In this document: one piece after another, positions 6,740-10,982 of the stretch
Layout: each line of letters begins with the position of its first letter
Numbering within the stretch: the stretch's first letter is position 1
NCBI GenBank assembly: GCA_013202925.1
Contig: JABMRA010000094.1
Span: 1-10,982 of the forward strand
Direction of reading: 5' to 3'
Origin: Candidatus Omnitrophota bacterium
Lineage (GTDB): Bacteria; Omnitrophota; Gorgyraeia; Gorgyraeales; Gorgyraeaceae
DNA length: 10,982 nucleotides
Translations under genes and position numbers: made by a program
The notes under the pieces: generated by a model
Databases searched by the model: none
The model's input: the letters and a program-made list of their open reading frames with translations, nothing else
What the model was told of the DNA's origin: nothing

Positions 6740-6828
6740 TTGCGAGGTGACCATTAAATCGACCCTACGAAGCAATCGCATGTGAGATTGCTTCGATAGC
6801 TCACATACATGGCTACCCTCGCAATGAC
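6736..6828 (+). repeat. REP/MITE-like palindromic element in the ruvA-ruvB gap
   Basis: Terminal inverted repeats GTCATTGCGAGG (6736-6747) and CCTCGCAATGAC (6817-6828) are perfect over 12 bp. They enclose an inner perfect 10-bp hairpin, CGAAGCAATC (6768-6777) with GATTGCTTCG (6786-6795). Sequences built from CATTGCGAG and GAAGCAATC are, from memory, a widespread intergenic palindromic repeat in several bacterial groups, so I read this as a non-autonomous repeat rather than a gene. No ORF or transposase is present. The sequence just after its right end supplies the GAGG (6829-6832) that lies seven bases before the ruvB ATG. Confidence 0.75.
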
Positions 6829-6839
6829 GAGGTTGACAT

Positions 6840-7883
6840 ATGGCAAAGAAAGAAATAAAGGACGATCGCGAACGATTGATAACCAGCCAGGAAACAGAGG
6901 AAGAGGTAGTATTCAATATCTCCCTCAGGCCTGAAAATCTGCAGCACTTCGTTGGCCAGAAACATACCCTGGAGAATCTCATGATCGCAATCAAGGCAGC
7001 AAAGAAAAGGAAAGAGACTCTCGATCACATCCTGCTTTCAGGCCCGCCTGGATTGGGCAAGACCACGCTTGCCCATATAATCGCGCATGAGATGGGTTCG
7101 AAGATCACTGCTACCTCAGGCCCTGCCATAGAAAGGGCAGGCGACCTCATCGGCATCCTCACCAATCTCGGCGAGGGCGACTGCCTTTTTATCGACGAGA
7201 TCCACAGGCTTTCCAAGGTGGTTGAAGAATTCATCTACCCGGCCATGGAGAATTACCAGATAGATTTTTTGATTGATAAAGGGCCGTACGCCAAGACCAT
7301 AAAGTTCAATCTTAAAAGATTCACGCTTGTCGGCGCCACGACGCGGGCAGGGTTTTTGACCGCGCCATTAAGAGGCAGGTTCGGCATTTTCTATCACCTG
7401 GATTTTTACGAGGTAGAGGACCTTGTCAAGATTATCGAGCGTTCTGCGAAACTCCTGGACGTCAGTCTCGATAAAGAAGCCGCGCATGAGATTGCCAGGC
7501 GTTCGCGCGGCACCCCGAGGGTTGCGAACCGCCTTCTGCGCAGGGTCAGGGACTACAGTGATGTGAAAGGCGGGACCAAAGTAGACAAAAAGACCGCTCA
7601 AGACGCGCTCCAGTCGCAACGCATAGATTCAGCCGGCCTCGACGAAATAGATAGAAAGGTCCTTAAGGCAGTAATTGATTTTTATGACGGCGGTCCGGTT
7701 GGCATAGAGTCTCTCGCAGCGACACTGAACGAAGAGAGCGACACCATAGTGGATGTGGTGGAGCCGTTTTTATTGAAAACAGGTTTTATGAAACGCACAC
7801 CCAGGGGCAGAGAGGTCACCAAGCGGGCGTACGAGCACCTGAAGTTGCCCTATAAGAAAGAATCCCAAAAAGAATTCTTCTAA
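6840..7883 (+). CDS. ruvB: RuvB Holliday junction branch-migration ATPase
   Basis: The 347-aa product is the AAA+ motor that forms hexamers on either side of RuvA and pumps DNA through the junction. It shows Walker [10 protein letters not shown] (68-76), Walker [10 protein letters not shown] (116-124), sensor 1 GATTRAG (165-171) and the arginine-finger segment PLRGRFGIF (176-184). Sensor 2 lies in [17 protein letters not shown] (224-240). The C-terminal winged helix contains [16 protein letters not shown] (284-299) and FMKRTPRGR (316-324). A GAGG seven bases upstream supports ATG 6840. A 123-base gap of repeat sequence separates it from ruvA, unusual for genes that are normally adjacent. The stop lies seven bases before queH, suggesting coupled translation. 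Confidence 0.98.
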   Translation: MAKKEIKDDRERLITSQETEEEVVFNISLRPENLQHFVGQKHTLENLMIAIKAAKKRKETLDHILLSGPPGLGKTTLAHIIAHEMGSKITATSGPAIERAGDLIGILTNLGEGDCLFIDEIHRLSKVVEEFIYPAMENYQIDFLIDKGPYAKTIKFNLKRFTLVGATTRAGFLTAPLRGRFGIFYHLDFYEVEDLVKIIERSAKLLDVSLDKEAAHEIARRSRGTPRVANRLLRRVRDYSDVKGGTKVDKKTAQDALQSQRIDSAGLDEIDRKVLKAVIDFYDGGPVGIESLAATLNEESDTIVDVVEPFLLKTGFMKRTPRGREVTKRAYEHLKLPYKKESQKEFF

Positions 7884-7890
7884 TGTGGCT

Positions 7891-8427
7891 ATGAGACTGT
7901 TGCTACACATCTGTTGCGGCCCCTGCGCTCTATATCCAATAAAACAACTCGCAGCAGGTAGATTTAAAGAGATCACCGGCTTTTATTATAATCCCAACAT
8001 CCATCCGCCGAGCGAATATAAAAGGCGCAGGAATGCCCTGGCTGAGGCCGAGGCCAGGCTTGGTTTTAAAGTCATATACCCGCCTTACAAGATGGAGGAA
8101 TATTTCAGGAAGATCGTATCAAAGGAGGATCCGCCCGATAGATGCAGGCTTTGCTGGGAGCTGCGGCTTTCAGAGACAGCTGATTTTGCGAAAGAGAACG
8201 GATTCAGCGCATTCACGACAACGCTCCTGATAAGCCCGTACCAAGATCATGGGCTTGTGAAAGACATAGGCGAGGCCATAGCGGGCAAAAAAGGCGTAGA
8301 GTTTTATTATGAAGATTTTCGGAAGGGCTTCAGGGCGTCGCAGGAGGATGCAAAAAAGTCTGATATGTACCGCCAGAAATACTGCGGCTGTGTTTTCTCT
8401 GAACTGGAACGCGTCAAAGATGTCTAA
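7891..8427 (+). CDS. queH: Epoxyqueuosine reductase QueH
   Basis: The 178-aa product matches the QueH (formerly DUF208) family, the non-cobalamin enzyme that reduces epoxyqueuosine to queuosine in tRNA and replaces QueG. The N-terminus MRLLLHICCGPCALYP carries the CCGPC motif (Cys8, Cys9, Cys12). CRLCWELRL (85-93) supplies Cys85 and Cys88, and YRQKYCGCVFS (160-170) supplies Cys165 and Cys167. These cysteines fit the iron-sulfur cluster and metal site known for the family. FTTTLLISPYQDH (108-120) is another family signature. ATG 7891 fits the family start; GTG 7885 would add two residues. No clear Shine-Dalgarno is visible, so reinitiation after ruvB is likely. The epoxyqueuosine-making enzyme QueA is encoded three genes downstream, so both last steps of the pathway are in one run. 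Confidence 0.93.
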   Translation: MRLLLHICCGPCALYPIKQLAAGRFKEITGFYYNPNIHPPSEYKRRRNALAEAEARLGFKVIYPPYKMEEYFRKIVSKEDPPDRCRLCWELRLSETADFAKENGFSAFTTTLLISPYQDHGLVKDIGEAIAGKKGVEFYYEDFRKGFRASQEDAKKSDMYRQKYCGCVFSELERVKDV

Positions 8428-8434
8428 CTTTACA

Positions 8435-8469
8435 GAGAGACTATGGGAGCCCGGCACCCATAGTCTCTC
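8435..8469 (+). repeat. 13-bp hairpin in the queH-DUF2905 gap
   Basis: GAGAGACTATGGG (8435-8447) pairs perfectly with CCCATAGTCTCTC (8457-8469) around a nine-base loop. It begins seven bases after the queH stop. The following bases are AAGACTCC, not a T-run, so a classical intrinsic terminator is unlikely. It may stabilise or process the upstream mRNA, or be another REP-like insertion. The rest of this 66-base gap shows nothing else. Confidence 0.8.
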
Positions 8470-8493
8470 AAGACTCCTAATAAGCGGATAGAG

Positions 8494-8721
8494 ATGAGTG
8501 ATTTAAGCGGATTTGGCAAGATATTGATTCTTTCGGGTGGGATTTTGGCGATCATGGGCCTGCTATTTACGTTCGCGGGTAAGATCCCGTGGGTAGGCAG
8601 GCTCCCAGGCGACATATATATAAAAAAAGAAAATTTTAGTTTTTATCTTCCGCTCGCCACCTGTATCCTTTTAAGCATCGGCCTCTCCTTGATCCTGTTC
8701 TTCATAGGTAGACGACGATGA
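8494..8721 (+). CDS. Small two-helix membrane protein, DUF2905 family
   Basis: The 75-aa product has two hydrophobic segments (about 8-28 and 52-71), joined by the conserved family loop VGRLPGDIYIKKENFSFYLP (34-53). This loop identifies the DUF2905 family, whose function is unknown. The C-terminus is basic (GRRR), which suggests a cytoplasmic tail. The gene is commonly found near ruvB and queA in diverse bacteria, but that context has not yielded a function I know of. Its stop overlaps the start of the next gene by four bases (ATGA at 8718-8721), so the two are probably translated together. The Shine-Dalgarno is weak (GGATAGAG just upstream). Confidence 0.9.
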   Translation: MSDLSGFGKILILSGGILAIMGLLFTFAGKIPWVGRLPGDIYIKKENFSFYLPLATCILLSIGLSLILFFIGRRR

Positions 8722-9848
8722 GGCGCAGGGTCTTCATTCCCTTTTTTCTTGTAGTGGCGCTGTTCGCGCGTCCCGCCTCTATTCACGCAATGGGAACGCC
8801 CCCGCCGCATAAACATATCCCTCTCCGCGTCCTGGTAGTAAAAGCCGCTGAAAAAATAGATCTACGCATAAAAGGACCTTATAGGATAGTTGATTTTGAG
8901 ACAGAGGGACTTCTGGAAGAAGATACCGGTTTAAGAGGGCGCGTTGTATCCGAGAGTGATATTGCCTCAGAGGGCATAAAGATTTTATCCGAAAATAAGA
9001 CGCGCATCTATATCAACAACCGCCTGTTTCGCGGCAACATCGATATTATAAAAAACAAAGACGCGAAATTGATGGTCGTTAACCACATTGATTTAGAGGA
9101 GTATCTTTACGGGGTGCTCTATCACGAGGTCTCGCATCGCTGGCCTATGGAGGTTTTAAAGGCGCAGGCAATAGCCGCGCGCACCTATGCCCTCTACCAA
9201 AAACTCGTCAGCAAAAATAGATATTACGACCTTTTCGCGGATATATATTCTCAGGTCTATGGCGGCAGGCAGTCCGAGACATTGAGCACCAGGCGCGCCG
9301 TAAATTCAACGCTGGGCATGGTCCTGGCATACGACGATATGGTATTTCCTGCCTATTATCACGCAACCTGCGGCGGCCGCACCTCAGACGCCAGCACTAT
9401 ATGGGATATCAACACACCCTGCCTGCGGGGCGTGGAGTGCGGTTTTTGCAAGATGTCACCGCATTATCAATGGAAAAAGGAAATGACCGTAGATGAGATA
9501 CGGGAGAAATTGAGAGATGCGGGTTATAAAATCGATATCATCTCTATCGAGGTACTCGATAGAGATACGGCAGAGAGGGCGCTTAATGTTTTAGTGAAGG
9601 GGAAAAGCGGTACTGTTGAATTAAAAGGCAATAAATTCAGGTTGCTGTTAGGGCCAAACAACTTAAAGAGCGCAAATTTTGAGATAGAAAAAAAAGGCAA
9701 ATACGTAAAATTCTACGGCAAGGGTTGGGGCCATGGCATAGGCATGTGTCAATGGGGCGCGTTTGGCATGGCCAGGCATGGCTGGAAGGCAGAGGAGATC
9801 CTGGGGCATTATTATCAGGGCGCAGAGATCGTCAGGGTGGAAGAGTGA
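8718..9848 (+). CDS. SpoIID/LytB-domain exported protein (probable peptidoglycan lytic transglycosylase)
   Basis: The 376-aa product starts with a signal peptide: basic MRRR, hydrophobic core 6-16, likely cleavage after SIHA (about 24). The SpoIID domain follows, with NHIDLEEYLYGVL (122-134), then HEVSHRWPMEVLKAQAIAAR (136-155). Glu137 there aligns with the catalytic Glu of SpoIID enzymes, which cleave glycan strands stripped of stem peptides. YYHATCGGRTSDA (213-225) and Cys235, Cys241 and Cys244 resemble the zinc-binding region of some SpoIID proteins. GKGWGHGIGMCQWGAFGMA (335-352... segment around 334-352) is the conserved C-terminal signature. The name comes from Bacillus sporulation, but this domain is widespread in non-sporulating bacteria and does not imply spores. 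It overlaps DUF2905 by four bases upstream and queA by four bases downstream (GTGA at 9845-9848). Confidence 0.93.
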   Translation: MRRRVFIPFFLVVALFARPASIHAMGTPPPHKHIPLRVLVVKAAEKIDLRIKGPYRIVDFETEGLLEEDTGLRGRVVSESDIASEGIKILSENKTRIYINNRLFRGNIDIIKNKDAKLMVVNHIDLEEYLYGVLYHEVSHRWPMEVLKAQAIAARTYALYQKLVSKNRYYDLFADIYSQVYGGRQSETLSTRRAVNSTLGMVLAYDDMVFPAYYHATCGGRTSDASTIWDINTPCLRGVECGFCKMSPHYQWKKEMTVDEIREKLRDAGYKIDIISIEVLDRDTAERALNVLVKGKSGTVELKGNKFRLLLGPNNLKSANFEIEKKGKYVKFYGKGWGHGIGMCQWGAFGMARHGWKAEEILGHYYQGAEIVRVEE

Positions 9849-10897
9849 AGCTGTCAGAATTTGATTACAATCTGCCAAAGGAATTGATTGCTCAGTATCC
9901 TAGCAAGGAGCGCGATGGATCAAGGCTTTTGGTCCTGCATAAGGATACAGGCAGGATAGAACACAGGGTTTTTAGGGATATCGTCGAGTACTTTCGCAAG
10001 GGCGATTTACTGGTGTTGAACAATACCAGGGTCGTGCCGGCAAGGCTCTTAGGGAGGAAGGAGACAGGCGGAAGAGTAGAGGCATTGGTGTTAGATGTCA
10101 GTGAAGAGTGTAAAGTGAAAAGTGAAAAGCACAGCTTGGAAGTTTTATTGAAACCTGCGAGGGGCTGTAACGTTGGAAGCAAGTTGATTTTTGGCAATGG
10201 GGAATTAAAGGCGGAGATATCCAGCATAAAAGACGGCAGGCGGTTTTTAAGATTCCAGTGCAACGGGGATTTTGAAGGGTTGCTGGAAAGATTGGGCAAG
10301 ATGCCATTGCCGCCGTATATAAAACGCCAGCCAGAGAGTTCCGATAGGGATAGGTACCAGACGATATATGCCTCTAAGAAAGGCGCTGTTGCTGCCCCTA
10401 CAGCAGGCCTGCATTTTACAGAGGACATCCTGAGCCGCGTTTCCGAAAAAGGCACGGACATAGAATATGTTACACTGCATGTCGGCTATGGCACGTTCAA
10501 ACCAGTAAAATGTGAGGATATAACAGGCCATAAAATGGAGAAAGAGTATTTTGAGGTAAAGAATGAAGTAATTGAGAAATTGAAAAACAGAGTCGGCCGG
10601 ACAATAGCAGTCGGCACAACAACATGTAGAGCTTTAGAAGCTATTATTCCATGCCTCGAATCACGAATCACGAATCACGAATCACGATATAGCGGCTGGA
10701 CAAATTTATTTATCTATCCGGGATATGAATTCAAGGCAGTGGATGCGCTTTTGACAAATTTTCATCTGCCGCGCACAACACTACTCATGCTTGTGAGTGC
10801 GTTTTGCGGCAGAGAGCTTTTGCTCAAGGCCTACAGAGAGGCAATAGCGAAACAATACAGGTTCTATTCATACGGCGACGCCATGCTGATTATTTAG
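9845..10897 (+). CDS. queA: S-adenosylmethionine:tRNA ribosyltransferase-isomerase QueA
   Basis: The 350-aa product transfers and isomerises the ribosyl group of SAM onto preQ1-tRNA, giving epoxyqueuosine. Family motifs appear in order: YNLPKELIAQYP (8-19), LNNTRVVPARLLGRK (58-72), MPLPPYIKR (153-161), YQTIYA (171-176), GAVAAPTAGLHFT (180-192), HVGYGTFKPV (212-221), GTTTCRALE (257-265), GWTNLFIYPGY (284-294) and DALLTNFHLP (300-309). The start is GTG 9845, overlapping the previous stop as GTGA and preceded by AGGGTGG. An ATG far upstream at 9725 would lie inside the previous gene and is rejected. Two in-frame stretches are encoded by heptanucleotide repeats: SEECKVKSEK (86-95) and LESRITNHESR (271-281). 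Both fall where the family is variable, so the enzyme is probably active. The TAG stop is in the first unit of another heptad array. Confidence 0.96.
   Translation: MKLSEFDYNLPKELIAQYPSKERDGSRLLVLHKDTGRIEHRVFRDIVEYFRKGDLLVLNNTRVVPARLLGRKETGGRVEALVLDVSEECKVKSEKHSLEVLLKPARGCNVGSKLIFGNGELKAEISSIKDGRRFLRFQCNGDFEGLLERLGKMPLPPYIKRQPESSDRDRYQTIYASKKGAVAAPTAGLHFTEDILSRVSEKGTDIEYVTLHVGYGTFKPVKCEDITGHKMEKEYFEVKNEVIEKLKNRVGRTIAVGTTTCRALEAIIPCLESRITNHESRYSGWTNLFIYPGYEFKAVDALLTNFHLPRTTLLMLVSAFCGRELLLKAYREAIAKQYRFYSYGDAMLII
10101..10128 (+). repeat. Heptanucleotide tandem repeat inside queA (GTGAAAA unit)
   Basis: Four consecutive 7-base units are present: GTGAAGA, GTGTAAA, GTGAAAA and GTGAAAA. They are translated in frame as part of SEECKVKSEK in QueA, between the ALVLD and LEVLLKP strands. 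The unit would bring a TGA into frame if the array continued one more step, but the sequence changes to GCACAGC at that point. Confidence 0.8.
10657..10687 (+). repeat. Heptanucleotide tandem repeat inside queA (CGAATCA unit)
   Basis: Four perfect copies of CGAATCA (10657-10684) are followed by a partial CGA. They are translated in frame as LESRITNHESR, just before the conserved GWTNLFIYPGY of QueA. The same unit, written GAATCAC, occurs with its inverted copy at the yebC-ruvC junction. In this orientation the seven-codon cycle has no stop. Confidence 0.92.
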
Positions 10898-10951
10898 CGT
10901 ATAGCGTTTAGCGGATAGCGTATAGGGAAAAAGAAATTTTTTCTAAACGCT
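10893..10951 (+). repeat. Heptad array and inverted counterpart after queA (TATAGCG/TTTAGCG units)
   Basis: Five 7-base units follow one another: TTTAGCG, TATAGCG, TTTAGCG, GATAGCG and TATAGGG (10893-10927). The TAG in the first unit is the queA stop. After a short A/T stretch, the inverted unit appears as CTAAACG, CTAAAAG (10943-10956). AGCGTTTAG (10903-10911) and CTAAACGCT (10943-10951) form a perfect 9-bp inverted repeat. The forward-then-inverted arrangement matches the yebC-ruvC array although the unit differs. Confidence 0.85.
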
Positions 10952-10964
10952 AAAAGGTGAGCTT

Positions 10965-10982
10965 ATGATAGTTGTCAAAGGC
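10965..10982 (+). CDS. Start of an unidentified gene (partial)
   Basis: ATG at 10965 is preceded by AGGTGA (10955-10960) with a four-base gap, a good ribosome binding site. Only MIVVKG is visible before the window ends, too little to name the product. A tgt gene often follows queA, but these residues do not look like a Tgt start. Confidence 0.55.

Noticed and set aside
7870..7879. 10-bp palindrome AAGAATTCTT at the end of ruvB
   Set aside because: Short, encoded by ordinary Lys/Glu/Phe codons of the RuvB tail and easily expected by chance.
8435..8469. Intrinsic terminator between queH and DUF2905
   Set aside because: The stem is strong but is followed by AAGACTCC rather than a T-run, and the genes on both sides look like one run. 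Kept as a hairpin only.
9725..9844. N-terminal extension of QueA from ATG 9725
   Set aside because: These 40 codons are an out-of-frame reading of the conserved SpoIID C-terminus. The family start MKLSEFDYNLP begins at GTG 9845.

Overview
The window looks like chromosomal DNA of an uncultured, probably Gram-negative-type bacterium. The gene content and order (EF-G-like protein, YebC, RuvC, RuvA, RuvB, QueH, DUF2905, SpoIID-type protein, QueA) most resemble what I know of Omnitrophota (formerly OP3) genomes. That placement is an inference from protein character and gene order, not a computed phylogeny.

Layout, all on the + strand. Positions 1-315 are the 3' end of a 23S rRNA gene, followed by a complete 5S rRNA (about 356-473) and a strong intrinsic terminator (483-517) that closes the rRNA operon. 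Next is a stand-alone, T-rich gene for a polytopic membrane protein with a C-terminal TPR tail (553-2559). A 13-bp inverted repeat sits on its stop codon, and a good extended -10 promoter (2606-2634) then starts a long co-directional run: EF-G-like GTPase (2690-4747), yebC (4763-5506), ruvC (5544-6056), ruvA (6087-6716), ruvB (6840-7883), queH (7891-8427), a DUF2905 membrane protein (8494-8721), a SpoIID/LytB-like exported protein (8718-9848), queA (9845-10897) and the first six codons of another gene (10965 on).

The run joins three functions: translation (EF-G-like protein, YebC), Holliday-junction processing (RuvC resolvase, RuvAB branch-migration motor) and queuosine tRNA modification (QueA makes epoxyqueuosine, QueH reduces it). 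A small membrane protein and a peptidoglycan-acting exported protein lie between the two queuosine genes. Spacing is tight or overlapping where no repeat intervenes.

The most unusual part is the repeat content. Heptanucleotide (period 7) tandem repeats occur at four places (5487-5542, 10101-10128, 10657-10687, 10893-10927) with several different units. Two lie in frame inside queA, and two supply the stop codons of yebC and queA. Palindromes or hairpins also contain the stop codons of the TPR gene, ruvC and ruvA, and a composite palindromic element fills the ruvA-ruvB gap and ends at the ruvB ribosome binding site. Separately, the EF-G-like protein departs from the canonical GTPase motifs at three positions (DTPGY, NKMN and Ser for the switch I Thr).
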